Shown: piece after piece, positions 1-7,268 of the stretch
Position numbering within the stretch: the stretch's first letter is position 1
Layout: each line of letters opens with the position of its first letter
Assembly: GCA_964565335.1 (NCBI GenBank)
Contig: CAZMEN010000025.1
Coordinates: forward strand, 1-36,207
Source of the DNA: Litorimonas sp964565335
GTDB lineage: Bacteria; Pseudomonadota; Alphaproteobacteria; Caulobacterales; Maricaulaceae
Direction of reading: 5' to 3'
DNA: 36,207 bases
Notes under the pieces: model-generated
Told to the model about the DNA's origin: nothing
The model's database searches: none
The model's input: only the letters and a program-made list of their open reading frames with translations
Made by a program: the position numbers and the translations under genes

Positions 1-591
1 GCGACAATGTGGGGCGGATCAATCCGTTACTCCATTCCGATGCAGTGGGCTTTGGCCTTTATCTTCCTCTTCGTCGTTGGCGGCGTCACAGGTGTGGTTC
101 TCGCCAATGCGGGTGTCGATACTTATCTGCATGATACATATTATGTCGTGGCGCATTTCCATTACGTGCTGTCTATGGGCGCGGTCTTTGGTATCTTCGC
201 CGGTTTCTATTACTGGTTCGGTAAGATGTTCGGCGTGCTTTATAATAAATGGCTCGCCGGAGCGCATTTCTGGCTCTTCTTTATCGGCGTCAATGTTATC
301 TTCTTCCCGCAACATTTCTTGGGACTGAACGGTATGCCGCGCCGCTATGTTGACTATCCTGAAGAGTTTGAATTGTGGAACCAAGTGTCCTCTGCCGGTG
401 CCTTGATTACCTTGGCGGGTGTTGTGTTCTTCTTCTTGATGCTCATTGAGGCGCTTCTCATTAGCCGCCGTAAAGCAGATGCTAATTATTGGGGCGAGGG
501 CGCGACAACGCTTGAGTGGACATTGCCGTCCCCGCCGCCTTATCACCAATTCAATGTCTTGCCGCGTATTGAAGAGAATGACGGGCACTAA
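1..591 (+). CDS. ctaD: Cytochrome c oxidase subunit I, aa3 type (3' part; 5' end outside window)
   Basis: This is the C-terminal part of the heme-copper oxidase catalytic subunit, an inner-membrane protein that reduces O2 and pumps protons. The reading frame is already open at base 1, so the start lies upstream. Visible family hallmarks are the MWGGSIRY loop, the DTYYVVAHFHYVL helix carrying the two histidines that bind heme a3 and heme a, the NGMPRRYVDYPE loop, and a last helix ending in a short polar tail. About four transmembrane helices (IX-XII by family numbering) are in view. The TAA stop is followed within 40 bases by two hairpins and by a second COX1-like reading frame in the same frame. 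No defect is seen in the visible part. Identification is very secure; only the missing 5' end is unknown. Confidence 0.97.
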   Translation, partial: ATMWGGSIRYSIPMQWALAFIFLFVVGGVTGVVLANAGVDTYLHDTYYVVAHFHYVLSMGAVFGIFAGFYYWFGKMFGVLYNKWLAGAHFWLFFIGVNVIFFPQHFLGLNGMPRRYVDYPEEFELWNQVSSAGALITLAGVVFFFLMLIEALLISRRKADANYWGEGATTLEWTLPSPPPYHQFNVLPRIEENDGH

Positions 592-597
592 ACCTTC

Positions 598-1371
598 GTG
601 AGCGATATATCGCTCTCTCAAATAAAAAAGGCCGCGTCGGTAACGACTGCGGCCTTTCTGCTATGGGGCTGTCAATCGCGGGCCGAGAGTAACTTTTTTG
701 ATACGCCCCAAAATGATCCTGCTCCGCTTTGGGGGCAACACGCATTGTGGTTTCTCGGCCATCCCGAAATATTCCTCCCGCTTTGTCTTATAGCCATTGC
801 GTTGAGTGTGGTTTTGTTAAGACGCCTGTCAAAGAGGTTCGATAATTGGGTCTCTAAAGGCGTAGCGCAACACCTCTCGTTCAAACCGACAATACCCTTT
901 ATGTGGGTTTACGGATTTATAGCGATTTTCGTTCTGATGCTTTTGCTCGGATTCGCTCAAGTCAGACAGAGTTTAGACGCGGCCTTTTACGACACCTATT
1001 ATGTCGTGGCTCATTTTCACTCTCTTTTGATTTTCGGCGTCATTTTCGGTGTGTTTGGAATAGCCTATGCTGTGTTCAAGAAAGTTCTGCGCGTGGGGTA
1101 TAGCCGCTTTCTCGCTATTCTTCAGTTCGCGTTCGTCTTCATGGGGACTTCACTCATACTCTTTCCGCCATTTCTCATCAGCGCTCGAGGAATGCCGCGC
1201 CGTTATATTGACGCGCCCGAGCGTAATGACTGGATGAACACAATCGCCGCCTTGGGCGCTATCCTTATACTGATGGGTTGTGCGGCATTTATCCTTGTCG
1301 TGATAGAAGCTCTTGTGAAAAAGCGCCCAATAGGGGATAGAGACGCCGCAAAGAAGAGTGATGAAAAATGA
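598..1371 (+). CDS. Truncated COX1-like paralogue (helices VI and IX-XII only)
   Basis: This intact 257-codon frame is clearly derived from cytochrome oxidase subunit I but is half its size. Residues 1-31 are unrelated to COX1 and look like a signal or lipoprotein leader (LLWGC, Cys25). Residues 32-60 match the COX1 loop and helix VI (FFD...DP, then GHPEIF: CuB-ligand His55 kept, but the cross-linked Tyr replaced by Phe59). Helices VII-VIII, which carry the other two CuB histidines, are missing. Residues 98-250 match helices IX-XII, with DTYYVVAHFH (His139, His141) and RGMPRRYIDAPE. It cannot form a normal heme a3-CuB centre. The frame is the same as ctaD after its TAA. GTG598 is the likely start, with no good ribosome site. 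The end overlaps ctaB by ATGA, arguing for translation. It could be a decaying duplication or a retained accessory subunit; family assignment is firm, function unknown. Confidence 0.75.
   Translation: MSDISLSQIKKAASVTTAAFLLWGCQSRAESNFFDTPQNDPAPLWGQHALWFLGHPEIFLPLCLIAIALSVVLLRRLSKRFDNWVSKGVAQHLSFKPTIPFMWVYGFIAIFVLMLLLGFAQVRQSLDAAFYDTYYVVAHFHSLLIFGVIFGVFGIAYAVFKKVLRVGYSRFLAILQFAFVFMGTSLILFPPFLISARGMPRRYIDAPERNDWMNTIAALGAILILMGCAAFILVVIEALVKKRPIGDRDAAKKSDEK
600..615. repeat. Perfect 16-bp palindrome just after the ctaD stop
   Basis: GAGCGATATATCGCTC is its own reverse complement. It starts eight bases after the ctaD stop codon and overlaps the proposed GTG start of the next frame. It could form a short hairpin in RNA that protects the ctaD 3' end, or be a protein-binding site. 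The sequence shows only the symmetry. Confidence 0.6.
627..657 (+). terminator. Terminator-like hairpin after ctaD, inside the next frame
   Basis: AAAGGCCGC plus GTCG pairs with CGAC plus GCGGCCTTT around a GTAA loop, giving a 13-bp stem with one bulged T. The run of T after it is short (TTTCT), so it may attenuate transcription or stabilise the ctaD transcript end rather than terminate fully. It lies inside codons 10-20 of the COX1-like frame. Confidence 0.6.
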
Positions 1372-2360
1372 GCCAGCCGGTTAGTCCTGATACAGCGCCA
1401 GAAGACTATATGCCTGTCGCGCAAGCCGCGGGCCTAAGCTTGGCTGAACCGCGTGATTACTTTGCGCTGATGAAACCGCGCGTGATGAGCCTTGTCGTCT
1501 TCACAGCTTGGGCCGGATTAGTCTGCGCCCCTGATGTGATGCCGATGTGGAAAGCGATTGCCTCCATCATTTGTATAGCGGCGGGCGCAGGGGCCTCTGG
1601 CGCGCTTAATATGTGGTATGACGCCGATATTGACGCGCAAATGTCCCGCACGAAAAAACGGCCTCTGCCGCAGGGCAAAATGCGGCCCCGCAATGCGCTG
1701 GGCTTTGGCGTCATTATTTCTGCGGCGTCTGTCTGGATGCTCTACGTCGCGTCCAATTTGGTTGCAGCGGCGCTCTTGGCTTTCACAATTTTCTTTTATC
1801 TTGTCATTTATACGATGTGGCTCAAACGCTCGACGCCGCAAAATATTGTCATTGGCGGGGCAGCAGGGGCTTTCCCCCCCATGATTGGTTATGCGGCCGT
1901 CACGGGCAATATCACGCTTGATAGTGTTATTCTTTTCATGATTACCTTTATGTGGACGCCGCCCCATTTCTGGGCCTTGGCGCTTTATAAGACAGGCGAT
2001 TACGGACGCGTTGGGATTCCAATGATGCCGAATGTCGCAGGCGCAAAAAGCACGCGCTTGCAAATTTTTGTCTATTCCGTTTTGCTTTTCGCCGTTTGCC
2101 TCGTGCCGCTTTATACTGGATTGGGCGGACGCCTCTACGCGGTTGCGGCGATTGGATTAAATATCGGCTTTATGGCGTTGGCCTTTAAAGTCTGGCAGTC
2201 CCGTGCGGGGGAACGCGACGAAGCCTCTGACGAAGCGTCGCTTTACGCCGTGCAAAAAGGCGACCGCGCCGCGCGAAACCTTTTTGCCTATTCTATTATC
2301 TATCTATTTGCGATCTTCGGCGTCCTCGCCGCAGAAGGTCTGTTGAGAGGGTTGGTCTGA
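1368..2360 (+). CDS. ctaB: Protoheme IX farnesyltransferase (heme O synthase)
   Basis: CtaB (CyoE/COX10) is a UbiA-family membrane prenyltransferase that attaches farnesyl to heme B to make heme O, the precursor of the heme A used by the adjacent oxidase. The 330-residue protein has a hydrophilic N-terminal extension of about 35 residues, then the family motif around Asn81-Met-Trp-Tyr-Asp85 with Asp87 and Asp89 (NxxxD...D type, binding Mg-diphosphate), followed by SRTKKRPLP. The second conserved loop, DYGRVGIPMMPNVAG, is near residue 220. Around eight membrane helices are apparent. The ATG overlaps the stop of the COX1-like frame (ATGA), and the stop overlaps the next small gene (TGATG), so translation is probably coupled through all three. 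This is the usual position for ctaB in alphaproteobacterial cox operons. Confidence 0.96.
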   Translation: MSQPVSPDTAPEDYMPVAQAAGLSLAEPRDYFALMKPRVMSLVVFTAWAGLVCAPDVMPMWKAIASIICIAAGAGASGALNMWYDADIDAQMSRTKKRPLPQGKMRPRNALGFGVIISAASVWMLYVASNLVAAALLAFTIFFYLVIYTMWLKRSTPQNIVIGGAAGAFPPMIGYAAVTGNITLDSVILFMITFMWTPPHFWALALYKTGDYGRVGIPMMPNVAGAKSTRLQIFVYSVLLFAVCLVPLYTGLGGRLYAVAAIGLNIGFMALAFKVWQSRAGERDEASDEASLYAVQKGDRAARNLFAYSIIYLFAIFGVLAAEGLLRGLV

Positions 2361-2524
2361 TGCAGGAATATAGAGAGAAACCGAAAACATTCGTTGAGCC
2401 GACCGAGGCAGAGTTAAAAGCGAGAAATCGTCGCAATGTCGCGATTGCGCTGGCCTTAGCCGCTTTTATGTTGTTTGTTTTTATCACAATGGTGTCTTCG
2501 GGCGAGATTCCGAAATCTCAATAG
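2360..2524 (+). CDS. Small CoxF-like single-helix membrane protein
   Basis: This 54-residue protein has a charged N-terminal half (MQEYREKPKTFVEPTEAEL) and one membrane helix, about residues 27-45, followed by a short tail. Its start overlaps the ctaB stop (TGATG). Alphaproteobacterial cox operons regularly carry a very small gene, often called coxF, exactly between ctaB and ctaG, and this gene matches that type in size, layout and the xxRNxRNxAIAxAL pattern before the helix. Its role is thought to lie in oxidase assembly or accessory function but is not well defined. The identification rests on position and shape more than on strong sequence signature. Confidence 0.75.
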   Translation: MQEYREKPKTFVEPTEAELKARNRRNVAIALALAAFMLFVFITMVSSGEIPKSQ

Positions 2525-2562
2525 CCGTGACATTGAACGTTAATTTGCTGACGGACTGAAAA

Positions 2563-3138
2563 ATGGAAGCCAATAAAAAGACGATGTATATTTTGACGGG
2601 CGTTGGCATTGCAATGCTTGGCCTCGGTTTTGCGTCTGATCCGCTTTATGACACATTTTGCCGCGTGACCGGCTATGGCGGGACAACCCAGCAAGCGGAA
2701 GAAAATTTTTCCGAAGTGATTGACCGTAAAGTCACGGTCAAATTTGACTCAAATGTAGCCAGTGGACTGCCGTGGGTTTTCAAAGCCGATCAACGCTCTA
2801 TGGATATTCAACTCGGTCAATCAGGTCTGGCCTATTATACCGTCAAAAATGAAGGCACCAAACCCATTGTCGGTGTCGCGAATTTTAACGTGACTCCGAT
2901 TAAAGCCGGGCCTTTCTTTGTCAAAACGGATTGTTTCTGTTTCGAAGAGCAAACCATTCAGCCGGGGCAAGAATTACCTTTGCCTGTTTTATTCTTTGTT
3001 GATTCGCAAATGGACGAAGATGAGCGCTATGACGACATTAAAGAAATCACGCTGAGCTATACATTTTTTGAATCAGACGCTGAAGCACAAGTGGCGGCGC
3101 AAGCCGAAGGGTCGAATGCAGAAGAGAATCTGAACTAA
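2563..3138 (+). CDS. ctaG: Cytochrome c oxidase assembly protein CtaG/Cox11 (copper delivery to CuB)
   Basis: CtaG (Cox11) is anchored by one N-terminal helix (residues 8-24) and exposes a copper-binding immunoglobulin-like domain in the periplasm, where it supplies copper to the CuB site of subunit I. Diagnostic features are FCRVTGYGGTT after the helix, the paired copper-binding cysteines in CFCF (residues 124-127), and the ending DIKEITLSYTFF. The length, 191 residues, is normal. The start ATG follows GACTGAAAA, a weak ribosome site. It sits between the coxF-like gene and ctaE, as is standard in alphaproteobacteria. No missing key residue was seen. Confidence 0.96.
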   Translation: MEANKKTMYILTGVGIAMLGLGFASDPLYDTFCRVTGYGGTTQQAEENFSEVIDRKVTVKFDSNVASGLPWVFKADQRSMDIQLGQSGLAYYTVKNEGTKPIVGVANFNVTPIKAGPFFVKTDCFCFEEQTIQPGQELPLPVLFFVDSQMDEDERYDDIKEITLSYTFFESDAEAQVAAQAEGSNAEENLN

Positions 3139-3153
3139 AAATAGTTTTGAGTG

Positions 3154-3170
3154 CGGCGATAGCGCCGTTT
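3154..3170 (+). terminator. Weak hairpin downstream of ctaG
   Basis: CGGCG-ATAG-CGCCG followed by TTTAAAA forms a short 5-bp stem 15 bases after the ctaG stop. It is too small to be a confident intrinsic terminator. The 158-base gap before ctaE may contain a separate promoter for ctaE; no convincing -35/-10 pair was identified. Confidence 0.25.
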
Positions 3171-3296
3171 AAAATGGCTTATAAATTGGAATGAAGCGTA
3201 TTGTCTTGCGCCCCTGCCTTGTTTATAGCCATTAGCAAATTGTTCGAGCTCTCAATGGGCCGAAAACAAAGATAACCATCCATAAGGGATACTATC

Positions 3297-4253
3297 ATGG
3301 CCGGACACGCCGTCGAACACGACTACCATCTGATTCCACCAAGCCCTTGGCCGTTTTTGTCGGGCATCGCCGCCTTGATTTGGGGTTTGGGCATGGTCGT
3401 TTTCTTTGCGGGGCTAACGCCGCGCACGGGCGACAATAATATGATGGAGTTTTTCTTCTCCAAGGGGCTGGATACGTGGACGTCCACCTTGGTCGGTGAC
3501 GGCTCTGTATCTGGCGGCTGGATTATCCTTTTAACAGGGTCGCTGTTTGCCGCTGGTGTAATGTTCGGCTGGTGGCGCGATGTTGCCCGCGAGTCAGCCG
3601 CAGGGGATCACACACCGGTTGTTGATATCGGTCTGCGTTACGGCATGATTATGTTTATTATGCAGGAAGCCATGTTCTTTGTCGGCTGGTTCTGGATGTT
3701 CTTCGAAACAGGTTTATTTCACAAAATGCGGGCGAAATGGAATACGGATATCCTGCCTAATGCCGCCGATTACGCAACGAACATTGCGCCGGGTGTGCAG
3801 TCAGTAAACCCTTGGCATTTGCCTCTGATGAACACGCTGATTCTTTTATTGTCCGGTACAACTATCACTTGGGCGCATCACGCCTTAATTCACGGCGACC
3901 GTAAATCTGCGAAATGGGGTCTGGGTTTGACCGTCTTGCTCGGCTTCTTATTTATCGCGCTACAGGCCATTGAATACAAAATTCTATTCCTTGACCGCTT
4001 AGATGGGCATGAGCCTTGGCTCGCCAATGATGCTTATGGCTCTGCGTTCTTCCTCTCAACGGGCTTCCATGGTTTGCACGTTTTGATTGGTGCGATTTTC
4101 CTTCTGGTTTGTTGGGGGCGTCTGATGAAAGGCGGTCTGCGTGCGGACAAGCATTTCGGCCTCGAAGCCGCCGCTTGGTATTGGCATTTCGTTGATGTGG
4201 TTTGGCTCTTCTTGTTTGCCTTTGTCTATGTCGTCTTTGCGACAGGCGTTTAA
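3297..4253 (+). CDS. ctaE: Cytochrome c oxidase subunit III
   Basis: Subunit III of the aa3 oxidase is a seven-helix inner-membrane protein that stabilises the catalytic subunit. It is recognised by HDYHLIPPSPWPF at the start, the WWRDVARESAAGDH loop, FFVGWFWMFFE, INPWHLPLMNT-type helix start (here VNPWHLPLMNT), WAHHALI, FFLSTGFHGLHV, and the C-terminal AAAWYWHFVDVVWLFLF. At 318 residues it is slightly longer than many homologues, mainly through an insert around residues 40-75. The ATG is preceded by AAGGGAT. It is separated from ctaG by 158 bases and followed after 22 bases by the DUF983 gene. Confidence 0.98.
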   Translation: MAGHAVEHDYHLIPPSPWPFLSGIAALIWGLGMVVFFAGLTPRTGDNNMMEFFFSKGLDTWTSTLVGDGSVSGGWIILLTGSLFAAGVMFGWWRDVARESAAGDHTPVVDIGLRYGMIMFIMQEAMFFVGWFWMFFETGLFHKMRAKWNTDILPNAADYATNIAPGVQSVNPWHLPLMNTLILLLSGTTITWAHHALIHGDRKSAKWGLGLTVLLGFLFIALQAIEYKILFLDRLDGHEPWLANDAYGSAFFLSTGFHGLHVLIGAIFLLVCWGRLMKGGLRADKHFGLEAAAWYWHFVDVVWLFLFAFVYVVFATGV

Positions 4254-4275
4254 GTACAGAGAGGACGCCGCGTAA

Positions 4276-4716
4276 ATGGCGCGCCGTCCCCCAGCCGTCG
4301 AAAGTGGTCTGAAAGGCCGCTGTCCCGAATGTGGTGAAGGCCTGCTCTTTGCAGGCTTTCTTCGTTTTAGCGAAGATTGCGAAGCTTGCGGCGCGGACTT
4401 CCGCGATGAAGATGCCGGTGATGGCCCCTCTGTATTCGTTATATTCATCGTCGGAATTTTTATCGTGCCGATGGCGCTGGCCTTTCAATTATTAACGAAC
4501 GCCCCGATGTGGCTGACCTTGGTAATTTGGATACCCATCATTATTTTGGCGTGCTTAATATTGCTCAGATTGTTGCGGGGCGTTATGTTTAATTTAGCTT
4601 GGGCCAATAAAGCACGCGAAGTCCGAAGCGCTCAAATTCGTCAAAATCAGAGCCTGGCCCAAAGAGCCCCACACGAAGCCAATGGGCCGGAGACAATGCC
4701 TAATTCCGATGCGTAA
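4276..4716 (+). CDS. DUF983 zinc-ribbon membrane protein
   Basis: This 146-residue protein has an N-terminal zinc ribbon, CPECGEG near residues 17-23 and CEACGAD near residues 35-41, followed by two membrane helices at about residues 54-76 and 80-102. This layout defines the DUF983 family, which is regularly found between ctaE and surf1 in alphaproteobacterial cox operons. A role in oxidase biogenesis is inferred from that context; no reaction is established. Its stop overlaps the likely SURF1 start. The C-terminal 30 residues are polar and of low complexity. Confidence 0.9.
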   Translation: MARRPPAVESGLKGRCPECGEGLLFAGFLRFSEDCEACGADFRDEDAGDGPSVFVIFIVGIFIVPMALAFQLLTNAPMWLTLVIWIPIIILACLILLRLLRGVMFNLAWANKAREVRSAQIRQNQSLAQRAPHEANGPETMPNSDA

Positions 4717-5443
4717 ACTTCATTTCAAACCTATGCCGGGTCTTTCCGTCGTCCTGGCCATCAGCTTGGCTATTTTGATAGGCCTCGGCGTCTGGCAATA
4801 TCAACGCCTTCAATGGAAGACGGCTCTTTTGGCTGAGGTGGAGGCCTCCGTCACTGCCCCGCCTTTGGAATCGCTATCAGAGTTATCTGAGGCAATAGCG
4901 CAAGGCGCGCCCGTTGATTTTCGCCGCATTCAATTTAGGGCAACTCAAGACAGTAAGCCCGTTCAATTCCATCTTTATAAGCCGCTAAAGGGCGGCATTT
5001 ATTGGGATGTCTTTGAACCTTTTGCGGATCGCGGCGTCACCGTTCTTGCCAATTTAATAACAATCGAAGGCGGTGCAAAAGAGGCTGTAATCCAGAAAGA
5101 GCCACAGGCCAATATCCCTTTATATGCAGGGTATGTTCGCAAAGCTTACCCGATGGGGCGAGTAGAATCTTGGGTGAAATCAAAACCCAATGTGGACACT
5201 AATCGTTATTTCCATTTCAACCAGACAGGTGATTGGTATGACGGTTTGTCAGGAGGCGTTGTTGAGGGATATTATATCGACATAGAAACCTCTTCCGGAA
5301 ACGCAGACGGTTTACCCATACGCCGCCCTGATATCGCCAATAATCATTTTGATTATATGCTGACATGGTGGTCTTTCGCGCTGATATTTCTGGTGATTTA
5401 TCTTATCCTTCACAAACGCGCAGGGCGTTTGAAATTCAAATGA
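4709..5443 (+). CDS. SURF1 family oxidase assembly protein
   Basis: SURF1 (Shy1) proteins help insert heme a into oxidase subunit I. The protein has the family architecture: a helix near the N terminus (about residues 10-28), a periplasmic domain, and a C-terminal helix (about 212-232). Motifs seen are LGVWQYQRLQWK after the first helix, a FRRIQFRA strand, and NNHFDYMLTWWSFAL before the last helix. I chose ATG4709 because it overlaps the DUF983 stop and gives MRKLHFKPMPG, a typical leader; an ATG 27 bases upstream is less likely. The conserved Gly-rich stretch after VLAN is partly different from textbook SURF1 (NLITIEGG), but the whole protein of 244 residues fits well. Confidence 0.92.
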   Translation: MRKLHFKPMPGLSVVLAISLAILIGLGVWQYQRLQWKTALLAEVEASVTAPPLESLSELSEAIAQGAPVDFRRIQFRATQDSKPVQFHLYKPLKGGIYWDVFEPFADRGVTVLANLITIEGGAKEAVIQKEPQANIPLYAGYVRKAYPMGRVESWVKSKPNVDTNRYFHFNQTGDWYDGLSGGVVEGYYIDIETSSGNADGLPIRRPDIANNHFDYMLTWWSFALIFLVIYLILHKRAGRLKFK

Positions 5444-5459
5444 TATTTTAATCTGAAGC

Positions 5460-6032
5460 ATGGCTCATGTGTCTATTCATACCGTCCTGAAAGGACAGGC
5501 CGCAGGCGGCGCCATCACTTTGCGCCATCCGCGTTGGGCCGATTTCGAAGCGTGGTCAAACTTACGGCGGGAGAATAAAGACTGGCTGTCGCCGTGGGAA
5601 CCAGGGCAAGGGGAGATGCAAACCAACCGCATTGCTTATCGCACGCGTTTGTCTCGTTTGAAGAAACTGGTGCAAAACGGCCAAGCCTATCCGTTTCATA
5701 TCTTTTATGGCCGCGATGAAACATTGGTCGGCGCGTGTAACCTGAGCCATGTTGAGCGCGGCAGCGCCCAGTCGGCGCGTTTGGGGTATTGGGTCGGACA
5801 ACGCTTTGCCCGCAATGGTTTTGCGCGCACGTCAGTGGCGACGGTTACGCGTTTCGGGTTTGATACGCTCGGGCTCCACCGCATAGAGGCCGGTGTTCAA
5901 CCCGATAATAAAGCCTCAATTTCAGTGTTAGAATCGCAGAACTTTACGCGCGAAGGTGTATCGCGAGGATATTTGAAAATAGACAAACAGTGGCGCGATC
6001 ACATTATTTTCGCCAAACTCAGCTCTGACTAA
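5460..6032 (+). CDS. GNAT family N-acetyltransferase, RimJ/RimL type
   Basis: The 190-residue protein carries the GCN5-related acetyltransferase fold in the RimJ/RimL subfamily, which acetylates protein N termini or small amines with acetyl-CoA. Clues are ITLRHPRWADFEAW at the start, VGACNLSHV and RLGYWVGQRFARNGFA (the acetyl-CoA pyrophosphate loop), then LGLHRIEAGVQPDNKASI and GVSRGYLKIDKQWRDHI, a standard RimJ ending. The start follows TCTGAAGC. It lies 16 bases after the SURF1 gene and may be read from the same transcript, although nothing in its family links it to the oxidase. The substrate cannot be told from sequence; RimJ (ribosomal protein S5) is a reasonable guess. Confidence 0.9.
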   Translation: MAHVSIHTVLKGQAAGGAITLRHPRWADFEAWSNLRRENKDWLSPWEPGQGEMQTNRIAYRTRLSRLKKLVQNGQAYPFHIFYGRDETLVGACNLSHVERGSAQSARLGYWVGQRFARNGFARTSVATVTRFGFDTLGLHRIEAGVQPDNKASISVLESQNFTREGVSRGYLKIDKQWRDHIIFAKLSSD

Positions 6033-6042
6033 TCAAGTCAGA
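6024..6042. terminator. Short hairpin between convergent genes
   Basis: TCTGACT-aatca-AGTCAGA forms a perfect 7-bp stem at the end of the acetyltransferase gene, 15 bases from the end of the opposing yqgE gene. There is no T-run, so termination activity is doubtful. Confidence 0.3.
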
Positions 6043-6056
6043 TTGATAAGGTCAGA

Positions 6057-6635
6057 TTAGGCCGTGCCGCCCATAAAGGACAGGGCTTCGGGCGAAATGC
6101 CGAGGGCCTCGAAGGCTTGGTCGCGTTTCGCGGAGAGGTCCTCTTCGAAAATCATGGCTTCATCCGCATCCACGATTAGCCAAGCATTCTGGCTCACTTC
6201 TCTTTCCAGCTGCCCTTCGCCCCAGCCTGAATAACCAATGGCGAGCATGGCTTTCTCGGGGGCGCCGTCTTGCACCAACGCTTCTAAAATATCTTTGGTC
6301 GAGGTGAGCATAAGTGTGTCAGACAGTTTCAGGCTCGATTCTTGTTTGAAATAATCAGCAGAATGCAAAACGAAACCGCGATCAATATCAACAGGCCCGC
6401 CGTTCAGGACGGGCGTATCGGCGACTTTAATCTCGCCTTCAACGCCGATTTGGTCGAGCAAGTCGGATAAGTGTAAACCCGATTTAGATTTATTAATGGT
6501 GATGCCCATCGCCCCGCTTCTATCGTGGGAACAAATATAAATGAGCGCATCTTTAAACCGCGGGTCGCCCATAGCGGGGGTCGCTAGTAAAAACCGGCCG
6601 CCAAAATAGTCCTGTAATGTCGTGTTTTCTTCCAT
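6057..6635 (-). CDS. YqgE/AlgH family protein (UPF0301)
   Basis: This 192-residue cytoplasmic protein belongs to the AlgH/YqgE family, seen from GRFLLATPAMGDPRF near the N terminus, ALIYICSHDRSGAMGITINK, VLNGGPVDIDRGFVLH and MLAIGYSGWGEGQLE. The family is widespread in Proteobacteria. AlgH was linked to alginate regulation in Pseudomonas, but the biochemical role remains unclear. The gene faces the acetyltransferase gene and diverges from the peroxiredoxin gene, with 100 bases between starts. Length and motifs are normal. Confidence 0.93.
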   Translation of the reverse strand: MEENTTLQDYFGGRFLLATPAMGDPRFKDALIYICSHDRSGAMGITINKSKSGLHLSDLLDQIGVEGEIKVADTPVLNGGPVDIDRGFVLHSADYFKQESSLKLSDTLMLTSTKDILEALVQDGAPEKAMLAIGYSGWGEGQLEREVSQNAWLIVDADEAMIFEEDLSAKRDQAFEALGISPEALSFMGGTA

Positions 6636-6735
6636 GCCTTATAGATGGTGGTTTTCGATTTCCTTTCAACCTGTCTTGCCAAAACATTGCACTCACCCCA
6701 TATCTTAAGGACAGAAACACTGAAGAGAGATAAGA

Positions 6736-7224
6736 ATGACAATCAAGACCGGCGATAAATTACCACAAGCCAACTTCATGACCTTTGGAGAAAACGGCCC
6801 GGAACCTAAATCCACGGATGATATTTTTTCAGGCAAAAAAGTAGCGCTTTTCGCTGTGCCGGGCGCATTCACGCCGACATGCTCCGCCAAACACTTGCCG
6901 GGCTTTGTTGAGCAAGCGGACGCTTTGAAATCAGCCGGCGTTGACGAAATCGCCTGTCTCTCCGTCAATGATGTATTCGTTATGGGTGCATGGGGCGAGC
7001 AGCAGGAGGTGGGCAGCAAAGTCCATATGCTCGCTGACGGGAATGGCGATTTCACCAAAGACATTGGTCTGGAACTCGACGGCACTGGTTTTGGTATGGG
7101 CCAACGCTCACAACGCTACGCCATGGTTGTTAATGACGGTGTGGTCGAGCACCTCTTTGTTGAGGCCCCCGGCGAGTTTAAAGTTAGCTCCGCTGACCAT
7201 ATGCTAGACGCGCTCAAGGGGTAG
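6736..7224 (+). CDS. Peroxiredoxin, Prx5 type
   Basis: A thiol peroxidase of 162 residues that reduces H2O2 and organic peroxides. It shows the Prx5 signature VPGAFTPTCSAKHLPG with the peroxidatic cysteine at residue 49, and the Prx5-specific loop VMGAWGEQQ. A second cysteine at residue 74 (IACLSV) is conserved in this group. The C-terminal half includes TGFGMGQRSQRYAMVV, typical of alphaproteobacterial and plant type II members that use glutaredoxin or thioredoxin. The ATG is preceded by AAGAGAGATAAGA. It is expressed apart from yqgE, and 44 bases separate it from the SPFH gene. Confidence 0.96.
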   Translation: MTIKTGDKLPQANFMTFGENGPEPKSTDDIFSGKKVALFAVPGAFTPTCSAKHLPGFVEQADALKSAGVDEIACLSVNDVFVMGAWGEQQEVGSKVHMLADGNGDFTKDIGLELDGTGFGMGQRSQRYAMVVNDGVVEHLFVEAPGEFKVSSADHMLDALKG

Positions 7225-7268
7225 GTTGAAACGCCTCACAGACATAACATTTTAACAGGGGATACATT

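Noticed and set aside
19..621. A 200-codon open frame antisense to ctaD
   Set aside because: It mirrors a conserved membrane gene, has no recognisable domain and only reflects codon bias of the true frame.
1518..2063. A long open frame antisense to ctaB
   Set aside because: Charged, low-complexity product without family motifs; ctaB on the plus strand is certain.
3952..4488. Antisense frames over the ctaE-DUF983 junction
   Set aside because: They cross two secure genes and encode no known domain.
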